From Moraxellaceae bacterium (lineage in GTDB: Bacteria; Pseudomonadota; Gammaproteobacteria; Burkholderiales; Rhodocyclaceae), in assembly GCA_031119205.1 (NCBI GenBank), contig JAVHYF010000039.1:1-37238 (forward strand): 37,238 nt of DNA, read 5' to 3'. The position numbers were made by a program, and so were the translations under genes. How positions within the stretch are numbered: the first letter of the stretch is position 1; every line of letters begins with the position of its first letter. A model generated the notes under the pieces. It worked only from the letters and a program-made list of their open reading frames with translations. It ran no database searches and was not told the DNA's origin. Positions 24,350 through 31,963 of this stretch are shown here, one piece after another.

Positions 24350-27300
24350 TCAGTCGCGCAGGCTCATCAGCGACGCATTGCCGCCGCTGGCAGCGAGGTT
24401 GCGGGTCACCGAGCGTTCGCGCGGAAAGGGATTGACCGCCGCTTCACCGGGTTCGCGCGGCGTGAAGTACAGGCGGTTGTCCTCGCCGGCCGGACCGGGC
24501 AGCGACCACTGGTCCGGCGCGAGTGCTTCGGCGCCCACTACGGCCGGCAGGTCACTGGGGCCGTTGCGCAGGCGATGGAGGATCAGCGGTCCGCCCGCCT
24601 TCGGCCCGGTGCCCGAGCGACCTTCACCGCCGAAAGGCTGTACGCCCACCACCGCGCCGATCATGTTGCGGTTCACGTAGAGGTTGCCCACCTGTGCGCG
24701 GCGGCGCACGTACTCCACTGTCTCGTCGATGCGGCTGTGAACGCCCATGGTCAGACCGTAGCCGGTGGCGTTGATGTCACCGATCAGTGCGGCCAGGCTG
24801 CCACGTTGCCAGCGCATGACATGCAGCACCGGGCCGAATACTTCGCCCTGCAGCTGGCGTATGCGTTCGATCTCGATCAGCGTGGGCGGGAAGAAGGTGC
24901 CCTGCGCGCAATGTACGGGCAGCGGCAGTTGCGTCATCGGGTAGCCGGCCGTGCGCATGTCTTCGACATACGTGTGGAGTTTCCGCCGAGCCTGTTCGTC
25001 GATCACCGGACCGATGTCGGTGCCGAGTCGTGCCGGGTTGGCGATGCCCAGCTCGCGCATGGCGCCTTGCAGCAGCGGCAGCATGCGCGGTGCAATTTCT
25101 TCCTGCAGGCACAACACGCGCAATGCGCTGCAGCGCTGGCCGGCGCTGTCGAAGGCCGAGCTCAGCGCGTCGGTGACCGCCTGTTCCGGCAGGGCGGAGC
25201 TGTCGACGATCATCGCGTTCACCCCGCCGGTCTCGGCGATCAGCATGCGCGTGCCGGGCAGCTTTTGCTGTGCACGGCGGATGCTGTCGGCGACTTCGGT
25301 GGAGCCGGTGAACATCACGCCGGCCACCCGCTCGTCACGTACCAGTGCAGCGCCCACGGTGTCGCCATCACCCGGCAGCAGCGCGAGCACCGCCTGCGGA
25401 ATGCCGGCCTCATGCAGCAAGCTCACCATGCGCGCGGCGACCAGCGGGGTCTGCTCGGCGGGCTTGGCGATCACCACGTTGCCGGCTGCCAGAGCCGCGG
25501 CCACCTGGCCGGTGAAGATGGCGAGCGGGAAATTCCACGGGCTGATGCAGGCGATGAGTCCACGCGGCATGCCGCGCAGGCTCATGCGGCGCACCTGCGC
25601 GGCGTAATAGCGCAGGAAGTCCACCGCCTCGCGGATCTCGCCCTGCGCGTTCGGCAGCGTCTTGCCGGCTTCGCGCACCAGCAGGGCAATGAACTCGGCC
25701 TGCGCGGCCTCCAGACGGTCCGCCGCCCGCTCCAGCAGTTCGGCGCGCCGTACCGACGACACCTTGGCCCAGTCGGCTATGGCAGCCGTGCTCTGGCGCA
25801 GCGCGGTTTCTACCGCGGCGAGTGTTGCGGGGCACACCTCGCCCACGAGGTCACCGTGGTCGGCGGGATTGACGACGAAAGCCGGCTTGCCGGCCAGCCC
25901 GACGGTGGGCGCGGCGAACCACTGGCGGGTGCCGAAAGGCCGCAGGGCTTCGTGGAGCTGGCGCAGGCTGTCTTCGTTGGTGAAGTCCAGACCGCGGCTG
26001 TTCTGCCGCAACGGCGCGTAGAGCTCGGCCGGTGGCGGTATGCGCGGATGCGGGCTGCCCAGCTGGCGGCGCACCTGCTCGGCGGGCTGCTCCAGCAGGC
26101 TGTCGATGGAGGTTTCCGCGTCGACCAGACGATTCACGAAGGAACTGTTGGCGCCGTTTTCCAGCAGCCGGCGCACCAGGTAGGCGAGCAGGCTGTCGTG
26201 CGGGCCGACCGGGTCGTACACCCGGCAGGGGTGGCGTGATTCGCTGTCGCCCGGCGTGGCGGAGACGATCTGGTCGTAGAGACCTTCGCCCATGCCATGC
26301 AGGCACTGGAATTCCCAGGCCGGTGTGCGGCTCACGGGCAAGGCCCTGCCCATCTCGATGAGGGTGGCCACTGTCAGCGCGTTGTGGGTGGCGAACTGCG
26401 GGTACAGGCGCCCGTCCTCCGCCGCGTGGCCGAACAGGCGGGCCGCGCAGGCAAGGTAGGACAGGTCGGTATGCGGCTTGCGGGTGAACACCGGGTAGCT
26501 CGCCAGCCCGGCCGCTTGCGCGCGGTGGATCTCGCTGTCCCAGTAGGCGCCTTTCACCAGCCGCACCATCAGGCGGCGACGGCTTCGCAGCGCGAGTTCG
26601 GCCAGCCAGTCCACCACCCGGGTGGCGCGGCGCTGGTAGGCCTGCACCACGAAGCCGAGGCCGGTGTAGCCCGTGGTGGCGACGTCCTGTGCGAGTGCCT
26701 CGAAGAGATCCAGCGACAGCTCCAGGCGATCCGCCTCCTCGGCGTCGATGTTCAGCCCGATGTCGTACTGCGCGGCCTGGTGTACCAGTTGCTGGAGGCG
26801 CGGCAGCAGTTCGTTCATGACGCGCTCGCGCTGGCTGCGCTGGTAGCACGGATGCAGGGCAGAGAGCTTGATCGATACGCCGGGGCCGGCCTCTACGCCG
26901 CGGCCGGCGCTCGCACGGCCGACCGCCTCGATGGCATCGGCATAGGCCTGGAAGTAGCGCTCGGCGTCCTCCGTGCACAGCGCGGCTTCACCCAGCATGT
27001 CGTAGGAGTGGCGGTAGCCGCGCAGCTCGCTGGCCTGCGCGCGCTGCAGGGCTTCGTCGATGTTGCGGCCGGCGATGAACTGTTCGCCCAGCATGCGCAT
27101 CGCCAGATCCATGCCGTGCCGGATCAGGCCCTCGCCACTGCGCAATACGGCGCCACGCAGTGCGGAGGCGAGGCCGTGCTCGCCCACCGGGCTCATCAGC
27201 TTGCCGGTGATGACCAGCCCCCAGGCGGCGGCATTCACGAACAGCGAGGGGCTGTGGCCGAGGTGGGCCTGCCAGTCGGCATGACCCAGCTTGTCGCGGA

Positions 27301-27643
27301 TCAGCGCGTCGCGGGTGGCGGAGTCAGGAATGCGCAGCAGGGCCTCGGCGAGGCACATCAGGGCGATGCCCTCCTGCGAGTCCAGGGAGAACTCGTGCAT
27401 CAGCGCGTCCACGCCGGCCGCGTGGCGGCGTTGGTCGCGCAGGCTGTGGATCAGGCCGCGGGCACGGGTCTGGATGCGGCGCTCGGCCGCGTCATCCAGG
27501 GGCACGGCGGCGAGCAGCTCGGCCACGCAGGCCGTCTCGTCGCGCAGCGTCGCGGCAGTGATGGCTGCGCGTAGCGCCGTGGCCGGGGGCAACACCTCGG
27601 CATGCAGGGACGCAAACGGATCGGGTGCCAGGGGCGTGGGCAT
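24350..27643 (-). CDS. putA: Bifunctional proline dehydrogenase / L-glutamate gamma-semialdehyde dehydrogenase PutA
   Basis: 1097 aa. Oxidises proline to glutamate in two steps with FAD and NAD+, peripheral to the inner membrane. The PRODH barrel (about 170-480) has MVRLVKGAYWDSEI and FATHNALTVATLIEMG. The P5C dehydrogenase half (about 560-1010) has ISPWNFPLAIFTGQ, FTGSTEVA, the Glu motif ETGGVNAM and the nucleophile in SAGQRCSAL (Cys about 838). The C-terminus AASGGNASLMSL is the conserved PutA tail. It lacks the N-terminal ribbon-helix-helix of trifunctional PutA (E. coli, about 1320 aa), so it cannot repress itself; the FCD-type GntR gene 164 bp upstream may do that job instead. Confidence 0.95.
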   Translation of the reverse strand: MPTPLAPDPFASLHAEVLPPATALRAAITAATLRDETACVAELLAAVPLDDAAERRIQTRARGLIHSLRDQRRHAAGVDALMHEFSLDSQEGIALMCLAEALLRIPDSATRDALIRDKLGHADWQAHLGHSPSLFVNAAAWGLVITGKLMSPVGEHGLASALRGAVLRSGEGLIRHGMDLAMRMLGEQFIAGRNIDEALQRAQASELRGYRHSYDMLGEAALCTEDAERYFQAYADAIEAVGRASAGRGVEAGPGVSIKLSALHPCYQRSQRERVMNELLPRLQQLVHQAAQYDIGLNIDAEEADRLELSLDLFEALAQDVATTGYTGLGFVVQAYQRRATRVVDWLAELALRSRRRLMVRLVKGAYWDSEIHRAQAAGLASYPVFTRKPHTDLSYLACAARLFGHAAEDGRLYPQFATHNALTVATLIEMGRALPVSRTPAWEFQCLHGMGEGLYDQIVSATPGDSESRHPCRVYDPVGPHDSLLAYLVRRLLENGANSSFVNRLVDAETSIDSLLEQPAEQVRRQLGSPHPRIPPPAELYAPLRQNSRGLDFTNEDSLRQLHEALRPFGTRQWFAAPTVGLAGKPAFVVNPADHGDLVGEVCPATLAAVETALRQSTAAIADWAKVSSVRRAELLERAADRLEAAQAEFIALLVREAGKTLPNAQGEIREAVDFLRYYAAQVRRMSLRGMPRGLIACISPWNFPLAIFTGQVAAALAAGNVVIAKPAEQTPLVAARMVSLLHEAGIPQAVLALLPGDGDTVGAALVRDERVAGVMFTGSTEVADSIRRAQQKLPGTRMLIAETGGVNAMIVDSSALPEQAVTDALSSAFDSAGQRCSALRVLCLQEEIAPRMLPLLQGAMRELGIANPARLGTDIGPVIDEQARRKLHTYVEDMRTAGYPMTQLPLPVHCAQGTFFPPTLIEIERIRQLQGEVFGPVLHVMRWQRGSLAALIGDINATGYGLTMGVHSRIDETVEYVRRRAQVGNLYVNRNMIGAVVGVQPFGGEGRSGTGPKAGGPLILHRLRNGPSDLPAVVGAEALAPDQWSLPGPAGEDNRLYFTPREPGEAAVNPFPRERSVTRNLAASGGNASLMSLRD

Positions 27644-27746
27644 TGAGTCCCCGAAGTGAACGAAGGCCTGCTATCAGTATGGGTGCAACATAAAGGGTTT
27701 CAAAGGCCGGCCGGGCGGCCTTTGCAGGGGAACGAGCGGTCACTGC

Positions 27747-27768
27747 CCGGCCCGTGGTGGCGGGCCGG
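27747..27768. terminator. GC-rich hairpin between GntR gene and putA
   Basis: Arms ccggcccg and cgggccgg with loop tggtgg. It is downstream of the GntR gene on the minus strand, but with no T-run; a weak attenuator at best. Confidence 0.3.
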
Positions 27769-27807
27769 CACAACAGGGGCGGGGAGGGAAGTTGGACCCC
27801 CGGGGGC

Positions 27808-28521
27808 TCAGCCCGCGGCGATGGTCTGGCGCGCGGCCTGCAGGCGGTGGATGGTGATCTTGCGCACCTCCGCCTTGCTCTCTTCGATGTGGGTCTTCAG
27901 CAGCAGGCAGGCCTGGTCGGCGCGGTGGCGCAACACCGCCTGCAGGATCTTGCCGTGCTCGGCGTAGGTGCGCTCCACACGGTAGTTCTGCGTGAAATCC
28001 AGGCGGCGGATGATGCGGATACGCTCGATGACGTCGCCGTGCACCCGTGCGACTTCCGGGTTGTCGGCAGCGTCCACCAGCGCGGTGTGGAAGGCCTCGT
28101 CGAGTTGGGCCACCGTCTGCCCATCCATCTCGCGCGACTCCTCCGGCCCCAGCCAGATCCGGCGCAGCGGCTCCAGGCTTTCCAGTTCGGTCTTGTGCTC
28201 GCACAGGCTGCGTACCGCAGCGGCTTCGAGGATGTAACGCAGTTCGTAGAGGTTCTCGAACATCTCGAAGTCGAAGGGCCGCACGCTCCAGCCGTTGCGG
28301 AAATGCACGTACAGGTAGCCCTCCCGCTCCAGCCGGTACAGCGCCTCGCGCACCGGCGTACGCGACACGCCGAGGCGGTCGGCGATCTGCGTCTCGGTGA
28401 AGCGGTCGCCCGGCAGCAGGCGGAAATCGAAGATGTCCTCCTTGACGCGGCGGTAGACGTGGTCGACGCGGGAGCCGGCGATGTCGGGGGCGGCCTCTTC
28501 GGGCGTTGAACGTTCAGGCAT
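27808..28521 (-). CDS. FadR-subfamily GntR regulator with FCD domain
   Basis: 237 aa. Winged helix (about 18-82) with FTETQIADRLGVSRTPVREA, then an FCD effector domain (about 90-225) that keeps the four metal-ligand positions Asp141, His145, His189 and His211. Such regulators bind small carboxylates through a zinc or nickel ion and recognise TNGT-N-ACNA palindromes. Three TTGTATACAA-like sites overlie the promoters of atzF, atzGE and the BMP operon in this window, so it is the obvious candidate for that repressor; allophanate- or biuret-like carboxylates would suit an FCD pocket. The alternative is control of putA, which lies downstream on the same strand. No matching palindrome is seen before its own gene. 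Confidence 0.9.
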   Translation of the reverse strand: MPERSTPEEAAPDIAGSRVDHVYRRVKEDIFDFRLLPGDRFTETQIADRLGVSRTPVREALYRLEREGYLYVHFRNGWSVRPFDFEMFENLYELRYILEAAAVRSLCEHKTELESLEPLRRIWLGPEESREMDGQTVAQLDEAFHTALVDAADNPEVARVHGDVIERIRIIRRLDFTQNYRVERTYAEHGKILQAVLRHRADQACLLLKTHIEESKAEVRKITIHRLQAARQTIAAG

Positions 28522-28699
28522 GGTGGTTATGCGAGCTGGGTTTCAGGGTAGGCGGGCTGACCACGGGCCGATCATGACAAAAGTCAGACTTTGGCGTGAG
28601 TGTGTCGCAGTGTTGCTGCCGCTGCTGCCTATACTCGTGCGCCGGCGGGAGGAGCCGGCATGTTTCAAATTTCTCAACTTTGCGGATCAAGGAGCTGCA

Positions 28700-29698
28700 A
28701 TGCAAAACAACGCGCGCCCGGTCAAGGGCGCCCTGCTGTGGGTCGGGGCCATCGCACTGGGTTTGTTGTCGGGTTGTGCCATAAACATGAAGGTGCCGCT
28801 GAAGGATCCGGCGCCGAGCACCGCGCCGTATGCCAAGCAGGCGCCGGTTGCCCCCACCAGCCTGTCTTTCAAGGACGAGCGTCCGACTGCCGACCGCGGC
28901 AAGCTGATGACGGGTTTCGTGCCCATGCAGCTGATGTACAAGGATAAGCCCTTTGACCCGGTTCCCTATGTGGCCGAGAACACGGTCAAGGAGCTCACCG
29001 CACGCGGCATTCCCGTGCAACTGGCAGCTGATGGCAAGGGCGCCCAGGCCGTCGGTGTGAAGTACATGCACATCGAGTTGCACCGTGCCAGCGGCTTCTC
29101 GCCATTCGTCACCTTTACCAGCCTGCGCGCTGACATCGACACGCCGCAGGGCCCGCAGCGGGTTACCGCCTACGTCAAGCGCGGCAAGGTGCCGGTGTGG
29201 ACCTTCGACGAGATCATCGACCCCACCTTCAACGAGCCGATGTCGATCCTGACCAAGGAGCTGGCGGCCAAGATCAACCAGCGCGTCTACGGTCAGGCGG
29301 CGACCGACGACCAGGTGGCGGGCTGGGTGGCCAACATCAACAAGAACGGCACCACGCAGGAGGCGGTCTATCACGACGTCTACCAGCTGGGCTTCGGCAA
29401 CAATCCGAAGGCCGTGCCGGAACTGGTGAAGCTGACGAAGCACTCGGCGGAGTACATCCGTCTGGCGGCGATCTCCTCGCTGGGCATCCTGCGCGCGAAC
29501 GACCAGTTCGGCCTGCTGAAGAGCCTGTTCGAAGACAAGACGGTGATCTGGCAGGACCGCGCCATGGCACTGAAGGCCATCGGCGATCTGGGTTCGGCCG
29601 AGTCGCGCGACTACCTGCAGAAGGAGTGGAAGCGTGTCGAGAACCTGAGCGACAAGGAGTCCGCCTGGAACAAGGAAATCATCGGCCTGTACCTCTGA
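28700..29698 (+). CDS. Putative lipoprotein with C-terminal HEAT-like repeats
   Basis: 332 aa. Lipobox LLSGC with Cys26 indicates a lipoprotein. The ATG follows a strong AAGGAG site. Residues about 50-200 resemble a lipoprotein beta-rich domain (LSFKDERPT...FDPVPYVAENTVKELTARGIPV), similar in layout to uncharacterised YajG-like lipoproteins. About 230-320 show helical repeats with AVPELVKLTKHSAEYIRLAAISSLG, the pattern of HEAT/armadillo-type repeats. Function unknown. It is transcribed alone: divergent from the GntR gene and followed by a strong terminator, so it is probably not part of the surrounding nitrogen cluster. Confidence 0.78.
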   Translation: MQNNARPVKGALLWVGAIALGLLSGCAINMKVPLKDPAPSTAPYAKQAPVAPTSLSFKDERPTADRGKLMTGFVPMQLMYKDKPFDPVPYVAENTVKELTARGIPVQLAADGKGAQAVGVKYMHIELHRASGFSPFVTFTSLRADIDTPQGPQRVTAYVKRGKVPVWTFDEIIDPTFNEPMSILTKELAAKINQRVYGQAATDDQVAGWVANINKNGTTQEAVYHDVYQLGFGNNPKAVPELVKLTKHSAEYIRLAAISSLGILRANDQFGLLKSLFEDKTVIWQDRAMALKAIGDLGSAESRDYLQKEWKRVENLSDKESAWNKEIIGLYL

Positions 29699-29745
29699 GC
29701 CGGTTGATGCCGCCGCGCTGCTGAGCCGGCGCGCACTTTCCTGCG

Positions 29746-29782
29746 ACCCCGTCCGGTACCTGTCGTACCGGGCGGGGTTTTT
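29746..29782 (+). terminator. Rho-independent terminator after the lipoprotein gene
   Basis: Stem accccg-t-ccggtac paired with gtaccgg-g-cggggt (14 bp with one G-U), loop ctgtc, followed by ttttt on the plus strand. Confidence 0.88.
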
Positions 29783-29820
29783 CGTTTGGCGGCGCGCCAT
29801 GGTGTTCATCGTCCTGGCGC

Positions 29821-31221
29821 TCAGCCGTGCCTGAAGCACAACCCCGTGCTTTCCAGCAGGCCGGCGGCGGCCAGCGCGAGGTCTTCGCGGCCCGGCGCGG
29901 CGATGATCTGCACGGCGATGGGCAGGCCTTCCGGGGTGGGCATCGGTACCGCCACCACCGGCAGGCCGACGCTGGAGATCGGCTGGGTGAGCAGGCCGAT
30001 GGAGGGGCGGGCGGGCACGCGGCCGGCGGGCAGGTTGAGCCATTCCGCGCCGACCCGGGTGGCGACGCAGGGGGTGGCGGGCGCGATCAGCAGGTCGGCC
30101 TGCTCGAAGAGTTTCAGCGCGGCTTCGCGGGCGATGCGGCGGGCGCGCTGGGCGTGGGCCAGCCAGGCGGCGGGCAGCAGGCTGCCGGCGAGCAGGCGGT
30201 CGCGGTTGGCGGGCTCCATCTGGGCGTAGTGATCGCGCAGTTCGTCGCGGTACAGCTCACCGGCGGTGCTGGCGGTGATGACGAAGGCCACCGAGCGGGC
30301 CAGCGCGGCGTCCTTGAATTCGATCTCCTGCGTGCTGCCGAGCGCGCGCGCGACGGTGGTGGCGACGCCACGCGCTTCCGGCATGGCCCAGTCGTCGAAC
30401 CAGCCGGTCAGGCGTGCGACGCGCAGGCCGCCGAGTCCTTCGGTCTGCGCCTTGAGCAGGGCGGCTTCGGTGGGTTGTGCGGGGGCGGGGCGGCAGGCGG
30501 CGTCCAGCGGATCGCGGCCGGCCAGCGCGTCGAAGATGCGGGCGAGGTCGCGTGCACTGCGCGCGAAGGGGCCGACGTGGTCGATGTCATGCACGAAAGG
30601 TCGCGAGCCACCGCGTGACAGTCCGCCGAAAGTCGGCTTCAGGCCGAAGGTGCCGCAGAAGGACGACGGCACCCGGATGGAGCCGTTGGTGTCGCTGCCC
30701 AGCGAGTAGGCGCACAGGCCGGCCGCCACCGCTGCGGCACTGCCGCCGGATGAGCCACCGGCTACGCGGCTGTCGTCCAGCGGGTTGCGGGTGGTGCCGT
30801 GGAAGGTGTTCTCGGTGGTGAAGCCGTAGGCGTAGGCGTCCATGTTCAGCGCGCCCAGCAGCACGCTGCCGGCGGCGGCACAGCGTTGCACCAGGGTGGC
30901 ATCTGCCTGCGCGGGGGCGCCGGCGCGGTCGCGGTGGCCGCCGGCCAGGGTGGGCATGCCGGCGATGTCGAACAGGTTCTTCACCGCGTAGGGCACACCG
31001 GCCAGTGGTGGCAGCGTCTCGCCGTTCTTGCGGCGGATGTCGATGGCATCGGCCTCGGCGAGTGCGCGTTCGCTGGTGAGGTCGGTATAGGCGCGCAGCT
31101 GGACGTCGCGGGCGGCGATGGCCTGCAGGGAGGCTTCGGCAAGTGCGCGGGCGGTGATCTCGCCATTGGCGATGGCATCCGCCTGGCGCCAGGCGGGCAG
31201 GGACAGGTAGTTGCTGCTCAT
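29821..31221 (-). CDS. atzE: 1-carboxybiuret hydrolase catalytic subunit AtzE
   Basis: 466 aa amidase-signature enzyme. With AtzG it deaminates 1-carboxybiuret to urea-1,3-dicarboxylate, which AtzF then finishes. Triad: Lys81 (YAVKNLFDIAG), Ser157 (GGSSGGS) and Ser181 (DTNGSIRVP). HGTTRNPLDDSRVAGG and the FVHDIDHVGPFARS region are characteristic of the AtzE-like branch. The call over a generic Glu-tRNA amidotransferase A-like amidase rests chiefly on the AtzG-type small gene 7 bp upstream. No gatB or gatC is nearby. A hydrolase pair making carboxybiuret would normally involve AtzD (cyanuric acid) or a triuret hydrolase; only the latter type is present here. Confidence 0.88.
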   Translation of the reverse strand: MSSNYLSLPAWRQADAIANGEITARALAEASLQAIAARDVQLRAYTDLTSERALAEADAIDIRRKNGETLPPLAGVPYAVKNLFDIAGMPTLAGGHRDRAGAPAQADATLVQRCAAAGSVLLGALNMDAYAYGFTTENTFHGTTRNPLDDSRVAGGSSGGSAAAVAAGLCAYSLGSDTNGSIRVPSSFCGTFGLKPTFGGLSRGGSRPFVHDIDHVGPFARSARDLARIFDALAGRDPLDAACRPAPAQPTEAALLKAQTEGLGGLRVARLTGWFDDWAMPEARGVATTVARALGSTQEIEFKDAALARSVAFVITASTAGELYRDELRDHYAQMEPANRDRLLAGSLLPAAWLAHAQRARRIAREAALKLFEQADLLIAPATPCVATRVGAEWLNLPAGRVPARPSIGLLTQPISSVGLPVVAVPMPTPEGLPIAVQIIAAPGREDLALAAAGLLESTGLCFRHG

Positions 31222-31228
31222 GCCGGCC

Positions 31229-31423
31229 TCAGGCGCGGTAGACCGAGGCGGGTTCGACCCGGTCGGACAGGTCGGCGGCCATCAGGGGGGCGGCGTTGCG
31301 GGCGATCAGCACCAGCTGCTGTGCCACGCGGCCGACCTGTTCGGCGTCCAGTTCATAGCCCTGCAGGGCGGCGGTCTGGCGCACGTAGGCGGCCCAGTCG
31401 AAGTCTTCCGGCAGCGAAGTCAA
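31229..31423 (-). CDS. atzG: 1-carboxybiuret hydrolase subunit AtzG (DUF4089), TTG start
   Basis: 64 aa from a TTG at 31423: MTSLPEDFDWAAYVRQTAAL, then ALQGYELDAEQVGRVAQQLV and the end DRVEPASVYRA. That GatC-like helix pattern and VEPA-xx-YRA tail are typical of AtzG, which stabilises AtzE as a heterotetramer. A strong GAGGAG site 7 bases upstream of the TTG decides the start. The ATG at 31456 is also in frame, but it would leave only about a 5-nt leader from the predicted sigma-54 start and has no ribosome site. The length from TTG also fits the known AtzG (about 68 aa). Coupled to atzE, 7 bp downstream. Confidence 0.85.
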   Translation of the reverse strand: MTSLPEDFDWAAYVRQTAALQGYELDAEQVGRVAQQLVLIARNAAPLMAADLSDRVEPASVYRA

Positions 31424-31450
31424 ACGAAGCTCCTCGTCATTGAGTGTTGC

Positions 31451-31460
31451 TTGCATACAT
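31451..31460. promoter_or_regulatory. Operator at the atzGE transcription start
   Basis: On the minus strand the site reads ATGTATGCAA, within gcATGTATGCAAgc. It matches the other two cluster operators at 8-9 of 10 core positions and begins at +1/+2 of the predicted atzGE start. Confidence 0.55.
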
Positions 31461-31470
31461 GCGTGTGGAC

Positions 31471-31487
31471 AAGCAAGGAGCGTTCCC
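31471..31487 (-). promoter_or_regulatory. Sigma-54-type promoter of atzGE
   Basis: Minus strand reads GGGAAC-gctcc-TTGCTT: the -12 TTGC is perfect, the -24 matches 4 of 6, and the invariant GG-N10-GC spacing is kept. Predicted start is near 31461. Confidence 0.55.
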
Positions 31488-31645
31488 CTGGGCGGCTGTG
31501 ATGTCACGTGTGCAGGCCGCTTCCGCCCCGCCATCTACCGGCCCTGCGCGGCGTCATGCAGATGCCCTGGCAGGGCGTGTGCATCCGGCGCTATGGCGAT
31601 GGCGGGGCAGAAAGCCCGGATCGTCTCCCCGCCATGGTGCGGCCA

Positions 31646-31662
31646 TGCACGGGCGAGGTGCC
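31646..31662. promoter_or_regulatory. Candidate NtrC site in the atzGE/BMP divergent region
   Basis: TGCAC-g-ggcga-GGTGC-c keeps 10 of 12 defined positions of TGCACC-N5-GGTGCA. It lies about 165 bp upstream of the BMP-operon start and about 190 bp from the atzGE start, so it could serve both promoters. Confidence 0.45.
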
Positions 31663-31792
31663 GGACGTGGTGGCGGGCGCTGCTTCCGGGCCGGCGGGTC
31701 TTGGCGCGGATGGGGCGGGACAAGGCGGCAGGCCCCGTGGCGCAAGGCTTGCAGCGCAGCCGGGCAGGCGTGGCAGATCGGGCCGGATGGCG

Positions 31793-31809
31793 TGGCACAG
31801 GCGTTGCTT
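31793..31809 (+). promoter_or_regulatory. Sigma-54 (-24/-12) promoter of the BMP-transporter/amiF operon
   Basis: TGGCAC-aggcg-TTGCT is an exact match to TGGCAC-N5-TTGCW. Predicted start is near 31819, giving a 145-nt leader to the binding-protein gene. Confidence 0.75.
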
Positions 31810-31810
31810 A

Positions 31811-31826
31811 ATCTTGTATGCAAGAT
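31811..31826. promoter_or_regulatory. Operator at the BMP-operon transcription start
   Basis: atcttg-tatg-caagat is an inverted repeat with 6-bp arms whose core TTGTATGCAA differs from the atzF operator at one base. It spans the predicted start at 31819. Confidence 0.65.
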
Positions 31827-31963
31827 CGTGCACAACGCTCGCGCGGGGTGCCGGTCAGGTTTTCCGGGTTGTCGCCGATGCGTCCCGGCGTCGTCGGCAC
31901 AACAGATTTGCGCAACTCGTCTGCGCAACGTACTTGCAAACCTTCAACCAGGGTGGGGCACAC

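Noticed and set aside
28575-28586. tgac-aaaa-gtca dyad upstream of the FCD-GntR gene as its operator
   Set aside because: Only 4-bp arms and no resemblance to the TTGTATACAA family; chance occurrence is likely.
29821-31221. GatA subunit of glutamyl-tRNA amidotransferase as identity of the amidase
   Set aside because: No gatB or gatC nearby, and the adjacent DUF4089-type small subunit points to AtzE.
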